This document shows positions 25,434-34,816 of a stretch of DNA of 47,422 bases, piece by piece (the first letter of the stretch is position 1; each line of letters opens with the position of its first letter). Position numbers and translations under genes: made by a program. Source of the stretch: Pseudomonadota bacterium. Lineage in GTDB: Bacteria > Pseudomonadota > Gammaproteobacteria > Pseudomonadales > Moraxellaceae. The notes under the pieces were generated by a model. It had not been told where the DNA came from. It did not search any database and was given only the letters and a program-made list of their open reading frames with translations. The stretch covers positions 1 through 47,422 of the forward strand of contig JAJZHK010000020.1 in assembly GCA_021804565.1 (NCBI GenBank), in the 5' to 3' direction.

Positions 25434-26885
25434 TTACGGTGCTGGCGTCACCTTAAGTCGCTGACAGTCGGCCCGCTGTGCCAGCTGTGGTGGCTGCGGC
25501 AAGAGATCGAGGACGATAGACCAGTTGAGCTGCCTGCCGTAGATCTTGGGCACAAAAAACTCCGGCAAGACTTGGTCCTGAAAGCAGCGCGCCGGCGCGC
25601 TGCTGACCTGACGCAGCACCTGCGGCAAGACCTGCGCTGTCGTGTTGTAGAGCGGATAGGTGGTGCGCTGATACTCTTGCAGCGCCACCTTGATCGCCGA
25701 GACGGCGAGGATCAGGGCGAACAGGCCGGCGCCGAGCAGCCAGACCGGCCTGATCCCGCCAGGTTCGGGGCAGCAGGCCTGCACGGCCAGGGCCAGGAAG
25801 ATCAGGGTGCCCGGGATCACTTCAAAGTAGTAGCGGTCGGCAAGCACCGGAGCGCCGCCAAAGCGGCCTATCTGGACCGAGATGCTGATCAGGATGGCGT
25901 TGACGACGAGCCAGACCAGCGCCGCTTGCAGGGCGGGCGCCGTTGCCGGCTTGCGTCGCGCGAGGAGGCTGCCTGCGGCGAGCACGAGGAGCGCGAAGAG
26001 CCCCTGGCAACTGCGCGTGCAGCCGATCATGGAGTCGGCGAAAATGGACAAGGCCTCCGCCATAGTGCGAGGCATCTGGGTGAGGTGAGCGGTCCACGGC
26101 AGGAAGGCGGCGATGCTGTGCTGCACGGCGACCCAGACGATACGGGGGGTCGCCGTGCTGATGACGATATGGAGGCTGGCACTGACCGGCCAGTACAGGC
26201 TCGCCGCGATGTCGAGGAGGTCGAGGCCGAGCAAGGCCAGCAGCGGCAGGAGCACGGGGCGCTGCGCCTGGCGATCGAGCCGCTTGAGCGTGAGTTCGAG
26301 CAGAACTAGCAGGCCCGGGATGAGGATGGCCTTGGCGTAAAAGCCTAGCGCCAGGAAAAAGGCGAGCAGGCTGAGGCCGAGGTAGGCCGGCCGGCGACCG
26401 CCACGAAAGTCCAGCCATGTCGAGCAGGCCCACAGGGACAGGCCGATGAAGGGCAGCCTGTGCAAGGCGGCACTCCACCAGGTGAGCAAATCGAGATAAT
26501 AGACATTGGTGCTTAAGAACAAGATGACCCAGGCGCGCCACAGGCGGGCGACGCCGAGTTTTTTAAGGACCCGGTTCATGGCCCAGATATCGACGCCCAG
26601 CAGCGCCGTCAGCAGCAGCTCGGCGCTGCCAAAATGCAGTCCGAACACCTGATAGAAGAGGCCGGAGCAGAGCTGGTGCAAGGGCAGCCGGTAGGCGTCG
26701 ATAGGGACCTGGAGGGCCGCCCATGGCCCGAGCTGGCGCCAGTCGTTGAAGTGACCGATGTCCTCGATCTGAAACCAGCTATGGCGGTAGGCGTAGCTGG
26801 CCAGAATGAGGACGGTGGCGGCAGAGAGGACCTCTGCGTAGCGCTCAAAACAGAGTTTTGCGACGCTGGGATCGTAGCGGTTCAA
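25434..26885 (-). CDS. GT-C-like polytopic membrane protein, relative of the 23473 gene product
   Basis: This 483-residue protein has about ten membrane helices. After the first helix it has QIEDIGHFNDW, an acidic loop comparable to YTDDF in the other protein, and later LLTWWSAALHRLPFIGL, the counterpart of NWWAASLHRMPYVLI. Other stretches, such as ADRYYFEVIPGTL, suggest a dolichyl/undecaprenyl-sugar type membrane transferase, but no named family was recognised. It is convergent with the DUF4124 gene (13-base gap) and divergent from glnE. The two homologues on opposite strands indicate an old duplication and rearrangement. Confidence 0.68.
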   Translation of the reverse strand: MNRYDPSVAKLCFERYAEVLSAATVLILASYAYRHSWFQIEDIGHFNDWRQLGPWAALQVPIDAYRLPLHQLCSGLFYQVFGLHFGSAELLLTALLGVDIWAMNRVLKKLGVARLWRAWVILFLSTNVYYLDLLTWWSAALHRLPFIGLSLWACSTWLDFRGGRRPAYLGLSLLAFFLALGFYAKAILIPGLLVLLELTLKRLDRQAQRPVLLPLLALLGLDLLDIAASLYWPVSASLHIVISTATPRIVWVAVQHSIAAFLPWTAHLTQMPRTMAEALSIFADSMIGCTRSCQGLFALLVLAAGSLLARRKPATAPALQAALVWLVVNAILISISVQIGRFGGAPVLADRYYFEVIPGTLIFLALAVQACCPEPGGIRPVWLLGAGLFALILAVSAIKVALQEYQRTTYPLYNTTAQVLPQVLRQVSSAPARCFQDQVLPEFFVPKIYGRQLNWSIVLDLLPQPPQLAQRADCQRLKVTPAP

Positions 26886-27034
26886 GGGGCACTCTTGTGT
26901 TTGTTCTGGCTGTGATCGTGAGAGTCCGGGTTTCTACAGCGACACGGCGCCTAGTGTGCATCGCTCCGGCAGGGATGTCCACCGTGGCGCTGGACGCTGG
27001 TGGCGGTGGCGCTTAAGCTGAGCGACTGAAGCGT

Positions 27035-29791
27035 ATGGGCTTAGGGATGACTATGGCAGCGTTGACCGCAGCGTTCAGCTCCGACGGGGCCCGGGTGGCG
27101 GCCTGGTCCAGCTATTTTGCCCAGCTCTGTGAGCGGCGCGGCTGGACGCAGGGCTGTGCTGACTGGGATACGCCGCGACCGCCTGCGGACTGGTGCGCCT
27201 GGCTGGAGCAGGCGATGCAGGAGGAGGGCGTCGATGCGGGCGACGAAGCTTCGGTGGCGCGAGCCCTGCGCAGGGTGCGCCAGCGCGCCCAGGCCCGCTT
27301 CATCTTTCGTGAGCTGAGTGGACGGGTCGACATCGAGCACAGCTACGCCGAGATCTCCGCCTTTGCCGAGGCCTGTCTGCAGTACGCCTACCGGTGCGTG
27401 CAAAACTGGCAGGGTGCCCAGTCCTGGGCGATCTGGGGGCTGGGTAAACTGGGCGGAGGCGAGCTCAACCTGTCCTCGGATATCGATCTGATCTTCATCG
27501 CTGCCGACGACGCCGATCTCGGTGCCTGCATACGCCAGGGGCAGACCTTGATACGTCTGCTCGACGCCTACACCGACGAAGGCCAGGTCTTTCGTATCGA
27601 CATGCGTTTGCGCCCCTGGGGCGAGGGCAGCGCTCTGCTCAGTACGGTCTCGGCCATGGAGAGCTACTACGAGCAGCATGGTCGCGACTGGGAGCGCTAC
27701 GCCCTGGTCAAGGCGCGCACGGTCGCCGGCGATCTGGACCTGGGGGCCGCTCTTCTGCGCGATCTGCGTCCCTTCATCTATCGTCGCTACCGCGACTACG
27801 GCGCCTACGCCGCCTTGCGCCAGATGAAGGCGCTGATCCAGCGCGAAGAGCATCGCCGCGGGCTCGCCGAGGACATCAAGCTGGGGCCGGGGGGCATCCG
27901 CGAGATCGAGTTCATCATTCAGCTGTTTCAGCTGCTGCACGGCGGTATCGACAAGCGTCTGCAACAGAACTCGGCGATGTCGGCTTTGCAGGAAGTGGCA
28001 CGTTTAGGACTGCTGGACGCCGAGCAGGTCGAACGGCTGCGCTCGACCTATCGCTACTGGCGCCGGCTGGAGCATATTTTACAGGCGCGCGAGGATCAGC
28101 AGACGCAAACACTGCCGGCGGCGGGACCACTGCGTGAGCAGCTGGCCGCTGTGCTCGGCTACGCCGATGGCGCACAGATGCAGGCGGCGGTGGCGGCTCG
28201 GCGCGCCGGGGTGCAGGCCATTTTCAATGCTCTGGTGCAGCAGCCCATCGAACCCGGTCAGGTTGATGAACGTTTCAGTGCCTATTTCCAGGGGACCCAG
28301 ACCGCCGGCGCCGAGGGCCTGCGCGCCTTCGGCTTTAGCGACGTGCAGACCCTCGATCAGCGTTTCAACGCCTTGCTGCAAAGCCGCAGCGTCATGCTCC
28401 TGGCGCGCGAGGCGCGTGAGCGGCTGCAGGCTTTTTTGCCGGCGCTGCTGCAGGCGGCGCAGCAGAGCAGCGCACCGGATCTGGCCGTGCTGCGCTTGCT
28501 GCCCCTGGTCGAGTCGGTTTTGCGGCGTAGCGTTTATCTGGCGATGCTGCTCGAGGTGCCCGGCCACCTGCAGCGCCTGTGCGCCATCTGTGTGGCCAGC
28601 CCGTGGATTGCCGAAGAACTGGCGCGCTACCCGGCGCTGCTCGACGAGTTTCTCGCCTCGCCGCCCCTGCGTCAGGCGCCGACGCGTGCGCAATTGCGCC
28701 AGGAGCTGCAGGAGACCCTGCTGCGTCTGCCGGTGGCCGACCTCGAGGCGCGCATGGAAGCGCTGCGTGCTTTCAAGAAAAGCCAGGTCCTGCAGATCGC
28801 CCGCGCCGACCAGGAGCAGACCCTGACGCTGATGCAGGTCAGCGACGCCTTGACCTGGCTGGCGGAGGAGGTGATCGAGCAGGCGGCGATCATGGCCGCA
28901 GCCGAGATGCAGGAGCGTTACGGAGCTTGCGGTCATCTGCAAGAGCAGGTCCTGATCCTCGCTTACGGCAAGCTGGGCGGTCTCGAGCTCAGCTACGCCA
29001 GCGACCTCGATCTCGTCTTCGTGCACGATCTGCCCGCTGATGCGCAAAGCGAGGGTGAGATCCGTATCGACGCCTCGACCTATGTGGTGCGCTGGGCGCA
29101 GAAGCTGATCTCGGTCCTCAATGCCCCCATGGCCGGGGGTCGGCTCTACGACGTCGATGTCCGCCTGCGGCCCTCCGGCCATGCCGGTTTGCTGGTGACG
29201 CGCTGGCCGGCCTACGCCCACTACCAGAGCGAGCAGGCTTGGGTGTGGGAGCATCAGGCGCTGGTCCGTGCGCGTCCCCTCGGCGGCAGTGCGGCCCTGC
29301 GCAGCCGTTTTGCCAGCCTGCGTCAGGAGCTGCTGATGCGCCGGCGCGATGAGGACGAGCTGGCCTACACGGTGGCCCATATGCGCGAGAAGATGCTCCA
29401 TGAGGGCGAGCATCGCCCGCGTCACAGCGATGGCGATCAACGCTTTTTTATCAAGCACGATCCTGGAGGTATCGTCGACATCGAATTTATGGTGCAATAT
29501 AGCGTTCTGGCCTGGTCCTGGCGCGATCCGCAATTGACCTGGTACACGGATAATGTTCGCCTCCTCGAAAGATTGGCCACCCAACAATTCTTACGAGAGC
29601 AAGATGCCCGTTTCCTGCACGAGACCTATCTGGCTTATCGTGCGCTGCAGCATCGGCAGGCTCTGGCCCAGGAGCCTGATTGTGTCGACGCCGAACCCTG
29701 GCTAGAGCGGCGCGCACACATACGGCAGCTCTGGGATGCATTGATCGAACAGCGTGCCGCGCGGCACCTGAGCAAGAATGGAGATGTGTAG
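27035..29791 (+). CDS. glnE: bifunctional glutamine synthetase adenylyltransferase/deadenylase
   Basis: This 918-residue GlnE has two nucleotidyltransferase domains. The N-terminal deadenylylating one contains GLGKLGGGELNLSSDIDLIF (about residues 136-155) and MRLRPWGEGS. The C-terminal adenylylating one contains AYGKLGGLELSYASDLDLVF (about 643-662) and DVRLRPSGHAG. It adjusts glutamine synthetase activity in response to PII. It is slightly shorter than typical GlnE (about 945-980), with the loss at the N-terminus. An in-frame ATG at 27053 with an AGGG site is an alternative start. It is followed immediately by ilvE, an order also seen in pseudomonads. Confidence 0.97.
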   Translation: MGLGMTMAALTAAFSSDGARVAAWSSYFAQLCERRGWTQGCADWDTPRPPADWCAWLEQAMQEEGVDAGDEASVARALRRVRQRAQARFIFRELSGRVDIEHSYAEISAFAEACLQYAYRCVQNWQGAQSWAIWGLGKLGGGELNLSSDIDLIFIAADDADLGACIRQGQTLIRLLDAYTDEGQVFRIDMRLRPWGEGSALLSTVSAMESYYEQHGRDWERYALVKARTVAGDLDLGAALLRDLRPFIYRRYRDYGAYAALRQMKALIQREEHRRGLAEDIKLGPGGIREIEFIIQLFQLLHGGIDKRLQQNSAMSALQEVARLGLLDAEQVERLRSTYRYWRRLEHILQAREDQQTQTLPAAGPLREQLAAVLGYADGAQMQAAVAARRAGVQAIFNALVQQPIEPGQVDERFSAYFQGTQTAGAEGLRAFGFSDVQTLDQRFNALLQSRSVMLLAREARERLQAFLPALLQAAQQSSAPDLAVLRLLPLVESVLRRSVYLAMLLEVPGHLQRLCAICVASPWIAEELARYPALLDEFLASPPLRQAPTRAQLRQELQETLLRLPVADLEARMEALRAFKKSQVLQIARADQEQTLTLMQVSDALTWLAEEVIEQAAIMAAAEMQERYGACGHLQEQVLILAYGKLGGLELSYASDLDLVFVHDLPADAQSEGEIRIDASTYVVRWAQKLISVLNAPMAGGRLYDVDVRLRPSGHAGLLVTRWPAYAHYQSEQAWVWEHQALVRARPLGGSAALRSRFASLRQELLMRRRDEDELAYTVAHMREKMLHEGEHRPRHSDGDQRFFIKHDPGGIVDIEFMVQYSVLAWSWRDPQLTWYTDNVRLLERLATQQFLREQDARFLHETYLAYRALQHRQALAQEPDCVDAEPWLERRAHIRQLWDALIEQRAARHLSKNGDV

Positions 29792-29793
29792 CG

Positions 29794-30717
29794 ATGAGTA
29801 TGTCTGATCGTGACGGTCTGATCTGGTATGACGGCAAAATGGTGCCCTGGCGTGAGGCCACCACCCATGTGTTGACCCACACCCTGCACTACGGCATGGG
29901 GGTGTTCGAAGGCGTGCGCGCCTATGAGGCGGAGCAGGGCACGGCGATCTTTCGCTTGCAGGATCATACCTCCCGGCTGTTCGATTCGGCCCACATCATG
30001 GGCATGAAAATGCCTTACAGCCGCGACGACATCGACGCTGCACAAAAAGCGGTGGTGCGTGAGAACCATCTGCCGGCCGCTTATATTCGCCCCATGGTGT
30101 TCTACGGCAGCGAAGGCATGGGTCTGCGTGCCAGCAATTTGCAGGTGCACGTCATCGTCGCTGCCTGGGAGTGGGGCGCCTACATGGGGGCGGAGGCGCT
30201 CGAGCGCGGGATCAAGGTGCGTACCAGCAGCTACACCCGCCATCACGTCAATATCTCGATGACCCGGGCCAAGGCCAACGGCCACTACATCAACTCCATG
30301 CTCGCCTTGCAAGAGGCGCTGAGCGGAGGTGCTGACGAGGCGCTGCTGCTCGATCCCGAAGGCTATGTCGCCGAAGGCTCGGGGGAGAACGTCTTCATCG
30401 TCCGTGACGGCGTGCTCTACACCCCGGAGCTGACCGCCTGCCTCAACGGCATCACCCGCAAGTCCATCATCGCGCTGGCGCAGACCCTGCAGATTCCGGT
30501 CGTTGAAAAGCGCATCACCCGCGACGAGGTCTATATCGCCGATGAAGCCTTCTTCTCCGGTACGGCTGCCGAAGTGACGCCGATCCGCGAGCTCGACGGC
30601 CGCATCATCGGTGCCGGGCGTCGTGGTCCGGTCACCGAAGCCCTGCAAAAACTCTACTTCGATGTGGTGCACGGGCGCGATCCGCGTTTTGTCGAATGGC
30701 TGAGCACGGTTCGCTGA
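29794..30717 (+). CDS. ilvE: branched-chain amino acid aminotransferase
   Basis: This 307-residue class IV PLP aminotransferase catalyses the last step of Ile, Leu and Val synthesis. It starts at ATG 29794; in-frame starts upstream lie in glnE. HTLHYGMGVFEGVRAY is the substrate/cofactor entry motif, Lys160 in TRAKANGHYINSML is the Schiff-base lysine, and EGYVAEGSGENVFIV and SGTAAEVTPI bind the PLP phosphate. Length is normal. The gap after the glnE stop is 2 bases, and its end overlaps waaF by 22 bases. Confidence 0.97.
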   Translation: MSMSDRDGLIWYDGKMVPWREATTHVLTHTLHYGMGVFEGVRAYEAEQGTAIFRLQDHTSRLFDSAHIMGMKMPYSRDDIDAAQKAVVRENHLPAAYIRPMVFYGSEGMGLRASNLQVHVIVAAWEWGAYMGAEALERGIKVRTSSYTRHHVNISMTRAKANGHYINSMLALQEALSGGADEALLLDPEGYVAEGSGENVFIVRDGVLYTPELTACLNGITRKSIIALAQTLQIPVVEKRITRDEVYIADEAFFSGTAAEVTPIRELDGRIIGAGRRGPVTEALQKLYFDVVHGRDPRFVEWLSTVR

Positions 30718-31742
30718 GCGAAGGCATCCTGGTCGTCGGCCCGGCGTGGGTCGGCGACATGGTGATGGCGCAGTCTTTGCTGGCGACCTTGCACGAGCGT
30801 TTTCCGCATAGGCGGATCGACGTCCTGGCGCCGGCCTGGAGTTTGCCCCTGCTCGAGCGTATGCCCGAGGTGGCGCGGGCCATCGCCCAGCCGCTGGGTC
30901 ACGGCCGTCTCGGCTTGCAGCAACGCTGGCAGCAGGGGCGGGCCTTGCGCGACGCCGGCTACCAGCAGGCCTTCGTTCTGCCCAATTCCTGGAAGTCGGC
31001 GCTGTTGCCCTGGGCGGCGGCCATACCGCAAAGAACCGGCTGGCGCGGCGAGTGGCGTTATGGTCTGCTCAATGACCTGCGCAAGCTCGATCCTGTCCGC
31101 TACCCGCGTATGATCGACCGTTTTCATGCCCTCGCCTTCGCCCCTGGCGAGGCGCTCCCCACGGCGCCGGTGCCGCGGCTTAGGGTGCGGCGCGAACAGG
31201 CTCTGGCGACCGCCGTGCAACTGCATCTGCCGCTCGACCGGCCGGTGCTGGCGGTCTGTCCAGGCGCCGAGTTCGGTCCGTCCAAGCAATGGCCGGCGCG
31301 TCATCATGCCCGTGTTCTGGCGCAGATGATCGATCGCGGCTGGCAGGCCTGGATCCTCGGCTCGGCCGCCGACCAGGGCATCGCCGACGACATCACCCAG
31401 CGGCTGCGGCCTGAGCAGCAGACCCACGTGCATCGCCTGACCGGGCGTACCCGTCTCGAACAGGCGGTCGACCTGCTGATCCTGCCGCGTGCGGTGCTCA
31501 GCAACGACTCGGGGCTCATGCACGTTGCTGCGGCCGTCGATCCGCAGCGCCTGCTCATCGCCCTCTATGGCTCGACCTCGCCGCTGTTTACGCCGCCTTT
31601 GGCGCCGGCTTCACGCGTGCTGCGTTTTGCCGTCGATTGCTCGCCTTGCTTCGCCCGCGACTGCCCCCTGGGCCATCATGACTGCATGGAGAAGCTGGCG
31701 CCCGAGCAGGTTCTGGAGGCACTGGCGTGCGTCTGCTATTGA
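30696..31742 (+). CDS. waaF: ADP-heptose:LPS heptosyltransferase II
   Basis: This 348-residue GT9 family enzyme adds the second heptose of the LPS inner core. VVGPAWVGDMVMAQSLL near the N-terminus, CPGAEFGPSKQWPARHHA in the middle, and SNDSGLMHVAAA with YGSTSPLFTPP near the end are WaaF hallmarks. The start ATG at 30696 lies inside ilvE, so translation is probably coupled. waaC follows with a 16-base overlap. The ilvE-waaF-waaC order links this block to the LPS role of the glycan locus upstream. Confidence 0.96.
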   Translation: MAEHGSLSEGILVVGPAWVGDMVMAQSLLATLHERFPHRRIDVLAPAWSLPLLERMPEVARAIAQPLGHGRLGLQQRWQQGRALRDAGYQQAFVLPNSWKSALLPWAAAIPQRTGWRGEWRYGLLNDLRKLDPVRYPRMIDRFHALAFAPGEALPTAPVPRLRVRREQALATAVQLHLPLDRPVLAVCPGAEFGPSKQWPARHHARVLAQMIDRGWQAWILGSAADQGIADDITQRLRPEQQTHVHRLTGRTRLEQAVDLLILPRAVLSNDSGLMHVAAAVDPQRLLIALYGSTSPLFTPPLAPASRVLRFAVDCSPCFARDCPLGHHDCMEKLAPEQVLEALACVCY

Positions 31743-32776
31743 TCAAGACCTCCTCCTTGGGGGACGTCATCCATACCTTCCCGGCGCTGAGTGATGCCCG
31801 GCAGGCCTGGCCTGAGCTGCGCATCGACTGGGTGGTGGAAGAGGCCTACGCCGATCTGGCGGCTTTGCACCCGGCGGTCGATCAGGTCATTCCGGTTGCT
31901 TTACGGCGCTGGCGTCGCCAGCCCTGGTCGGCGTCGACCCGGCAGGCCTGGGCGGCGTATCGGCAGGCCTTGCGCCGTCAGCCTTACGACCGGGTCATCG
32001 ATGCCCAGGGCCTGCTCAAGAGCGCCTTCCTCATGTGCCAGGTGCCGCAGCCGGCGGTCCGGATGGGTTACGACCGCGGCAGCCTGCGTGAGCCGCTGGC
32101 GGCGCTGTTCTACCAGCGCCATTACAGCGTCGCCAGGTCGATGCATGCGGTCGAGCGCACCCGCCAGCTGCTGGCCCAGGCCTTGTCCTATGAACGCCAG
32201 GGGCGTGGTCGCTACGGCCTGCAGGTGCCGGTGCAGCCGGCATATCTCGGCGCCATCTGGCTCCTGCACGGCAGCACCTGGCCGACCAAGCTCTGGCCGC
32301 TGGCGAGCTGGCGAGCGCTCGCCGCCAAGCTCAGCGAGCGTGGCCATGAGCTGCTCCTGCCTTATGGCGATGCGGCTGAACACGAGCGCGCGCAGGCCAT
32401 CATCGACGGTCTGCCAGGCGCGCGACTGTGGCCGGCCGGCCGCCTGTCCGAGCTGGCCGGAGCCCTGGCCGGGGCGCGTGCCGTGGTCGGTGTCGATACC
32501 GGCCTCAGCCACCTTGCCGCGGCGCTCGATCGGCCGGTTCTGGCTTTGTTCGGCGCCACCGACCGTGAACGTACCGGCATCTACGGTGAGCAGGTCAGGC
32601 ACCTCAGCGCCGGCCTGCCGTGTCAGCCCTGCCTGCAGGAACGCTGCCGGCTGCAGCCACGCGCCGAGGCCGGGCAGGCCTGGCCGCCCTGCATGGCCGC
32701 GCTGACACCCGATCAGGTGCTGCGCGCGCTCGAGCAGCTGCTGCAGACGGGGGACGCGCCGGCTCAGTTGCCGTAG
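31727..32776 (+). CDS. waaC: ADP-heptose:LPS heptosyltransferase I
   Basis: This 349-residue GT9 enzyme adds the first heptose to Kdo. The start is GTG at 31727 within waaF. The N-terminus LLIKTSSLGDVIHTFPALSD is the family signature, with WLLHGSTWPTKLWP in the middle and VVGVDTGLSHLAAALDRPVL near the end. Its last 13 bases overlap the convergent TRL-like gene. It also has a Cys-rich end (CQPCLQERCRLQP). Confidence 0.96.
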   Translation: MRLLLIKTSSLGDVIHTFPALSDARQAWPELRIDWVVEEAYADLAALHPAVDQVIPVALRRWRRQPWSASTRQAWAAYRQALRRQPYDRVIDAQGLLKSAFLMCQVPQPAVRMGYDRGSLREPLAALFYQRHYSVARSMHAVERTRQLLAQALSYERQGRGRYGLQVPVQPAYLGAIWLLHGSTWPTKLWPLASWRALAAKLSERGHELLLPYGDAAEHERAQAIIDGLPGARLWPAGRLSELAGALAGARAVVGVDTGLSHLAAALDRPVLALFGATDRERTGIYGEQVRHLSAGLPCQPCLQERCRLQPRAEAGQAWPPCMAALTPDQVLRALEQLLQTGDAPAQLP

Positions 32777-33087
32777 ACGATGGTGGTCACGTCGGTGATC
32801 ACGCCGAGCACGCTGGTGCTTTCCACATCGACATGATGGATATGGGTGATGCCGCCGTTCTCGGCCGCGGCCTCGATGCTGGCGTCGCCTTGGGCGTACC
32901 AGCCAAAAATGGAACGCATGGTCGCGCGTCCGACCTTGTTGGGGCGTTCCGGGCTACCCGTCGCGATCAGGGGGGTGCGGGTGTGGCTGTAGGCGAAGCC
33001 GGTGACCCCCACCGGGGTGACCGACAGGGCGACACAGCCGGACAAGGCCGCGGCACAGGCGAAGAGAACGAGCAGTCTTGCGTTCAT
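32764..33087 (-). CDS. TRL-like family small lipoprotein
   Basis: This 107-residue lipoprotein has a signal ending in the lipobox LSGC (Cys18). The mature part begins with TPVGVTGFAYSHTRTPL and ends with DVTTIVYGN; in between are SIFGWYAQGDASIEAAAE and THIHHVDVE. This is the TRL (tRNA-associated locus)-like family, of unknown function. AGGAG lies upstream of the ATG. It is the second gene of a pair with the hydrolase (7-base gap) and overlaps waaC by 13 bases tail to tail. Confidence 0.85.
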   Translation of the reverse strand: MNARLLVLFACAAALSGCVALSVTPVGVTGFAYSHTRTPLIATGSPERPNKVGRATMRSIFGWYAQGDASIEAAAENGGITHIHHVDVESTSVLGVITDVTTIVYGN

Positions 33088-33094
33088 GAAGGTT

Positions 33095-34246
33095 TTACTC
33101 CTGAGGTGAAGTCGTCGCCGGCGCCGCCTTGGCCCCGGAGAATAGATGCGGAACGTGCAAGCCGCTCAGCCAGCTGGGCGCGTGCGGATGCGGCAGTGAG
33201 GGCGGATGCAGGGCATCGACCAGGCGTGGGCAGCCATCGAAACTGGCCCCCGGATGCTGGGTGTGGTCGTTGAGCCAGTGCACGATATCGCCCCACACCG
33301 ACTCGCGTCCATAGTCATGCAAGGTGGTGTGCGAGATGCCGTCGTAGATGATGATGGTGCGGTCCTTGCTGCCGCTGTGCTGGCACAGGTACTGGCTGGA
33401 ATCGACCGGGACCAGATTGTCGCGCGTGCCTTGCAGGATGAGCATCGGCGCCTGCACCGCGGCGAGGTGGCTGCGCACCTCGAACATGGCGCGATAGATG
33501 GCGTCGATATAGGCGCCGGGCAGCCACTGGTGGGCGTTGTAGGGGTCGTCGACGAAGCGCTGCTGGGCGTCGGGATCAAAAAACACCTCGTCGATCACCG
33601 GCCGCCAGAGGGGAATGACCGGCAGGTTGGGGAAGGTCTCGCCGAGCACCTTGGCCGACCACATCCCCGGCGCCACCAGGGCGTGAGGCAGATGCCAGCC
33701 CATCAGGCCGGGGTTGGCCCAGACCGCCGGAGCGTTGAGGATGAGGCCGTCGACCGGGATCGCATGCTCGATCTGCGAGAGCAGAACGACCGTGCCGCCC
33801 ATGCTCTCACCGAGCAGGTAGACGGGTTTGCCCGGATAGCGCAAGCGGGCGTCGGCAGCCAGCTGCTGCACGTCGAGCACGTACTCGTCGTAGTCGCGCA
33901 CAAAGCCAAGGCGGCGGCCTTCGCCGCCAGATTGCCCCCAGTCGCGCAGGTCGATGGCGCCGACGGCGTAGCCGGCTTCATTGAGATGCTGGGCGAAAGG
34001 GGCATAAAAGCCGCTGTTCAGAGCGGTGCCGTGGACGATCAGCACCACCGCCTGCGGATTGGGCAGATTCCACCACTGTCCGAACAGCTGGACGCCATCG
34101 CTGCTCATATAGGCGGTCGGCTGCGCGCCGGGGCTGGCCTGCGGATGCGCGCTCATGGCATGGCGTACAGGGGTGGCAAGACAGGCGCTCAGGCAAAGCA
34201 GGGCGGCGAGCAGGGCCAGGCGGGTCAGCAGCCAGCGTCTTGGCAT
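33095..34246 (-). CDS. alpha/beta hydrolase lipoprotein (monoacylglycerol lipase-like)
   Basis: This 383-residue protein has a lipoprotein signal ending in LSAC and then a serine hydrolase fold of the S33/Hydrolase_4 type. The oxyanion motif is VHGTALNSGFYAP, the nucleophile elbow is LLGESMGGTVVL, the acid is in QGTRDNLVP, and the His is in GISHTTLHD. It is probably an outer-membrane-anchored or periplasmic lysophospholipase/monoacylglycerol lipase-like enzyme. The C-terminal 60 residues are Pro/His-rich and likely disordered. It forms a two-gene unit with the TRL-like lipoprotein. Confidence 0.88.
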   Translation of the reverse strand: MPRRWLLTRLALLAALLCLSACLATPVRHAMSAHPQASPGAQPTAYMSSDGVQLFGQWWNLPNPQAVVLIVHGTALNSGFYAPFAQHLNEAGYAVGAIDLRDWGQSGGEGRRLGFVRDYDEYVLDVQQLAADARLRYPGKPVYLLGESMGGTVVLLSQIEHAIPVDGLILNAPAVWANPGLMGWHLPHALVAPGMWSAKVLGETFPNLPVIPLWRPVIDEVFFDPDAQQRFVDDPYNAHQWLPGAYIDAIYRAMFEVRSHLAAVQAPMLILQGTRDNLVPVDSSQYLCQHSGSKDRTIIIYDGISHTTLHDYGRESVWGDIVHWLNDHTQHPGASFDGCPRLVDALHPPSLPHPHAPSWLSGLHVPHLFSGAKAAPATTSPQE

Positions 34247-34384
34247 CTAGAGGTCTCCCGTATCCTTGGGCATGTTCTTGTTATGACAGACGATTGTAGG
34301 GTAAGGCCGGCAAGCTTGGCTAGCACGCAGAAGGCCGGGATCGGCGTATTTGTGTTGTGAGGGTGTAAACGATGGGTCTTTTCT

Positions 34385-34807
34385 TCACGGAGCGCCGGTC
34401 TTCGCCAGCTGCGACTGCAGCCAGAGGAGGGCCGTCGGGCAGTCGGCAAAGATATCCATGGCGCCATGCAGGTGGGCGTAGGTCTCGCGCAGCATGAAGG
34501 CCATGATGCGATGACCTTCGACACTGGGCGCCAGCACCCAGGCGGTGGCGACACGCCGCTGCGCCAGGCTGGCGTGCAGGTGCATGGCCTGCAGGGCTTC
34601 CTGCGTGCACAGCGCCGAACCGACCACCTCGACCAACAGCGCCCAGGCCTGGTTCTCATCCAGCAGCGCTTTCTGGCCATCGATCAGGCGATCGCTGTGG
34701 GCGATGAGCTCGGCATTCCAGGGGCCTTGCATCTGCAGGTGGACGATGCCGGGCAGGCTGCAGTCGATGATCCGGGTCTCGCCATGTTCTTTGAAGGGCT
34801 GGCTCAT
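34385..34807 (-). CDS. STAS/SpoIIAA-like small protein downstream of algR
   Basis: This 140-residue cytosolic protein has an alternating beta/alpha pattern: IVHLQMQGPWNAELIA, then WALLVEVVGSAL, then ATAWVLAPSVEGH, then an ending with ALLWLQSQL. It resembles SpoIIAA-like/STAS proteins common in Pseudomonas-type genomes, but no conserved phospho-Ser is obvious. It follows algR by 9 bases on the same strand, so it probably belongs to the algZR operon. The family assignment is tentative and the function unknown. Confidence 0.6.
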   Translation of the reverse strand: MSQPFKEHGETRIIDCSLPGIVHLQMQGPWNAELIAHSDRLIDGQKALLDENQAWALLVEVVGSALCTQEALQAMHLHASLAQRRVATAWVLAPSVEGHRIMAFMLRETYAHLHGAMDIFADCPTALLWLQSQLAKTGAP

Positions 34808-34816
34808 CGCATCGTC

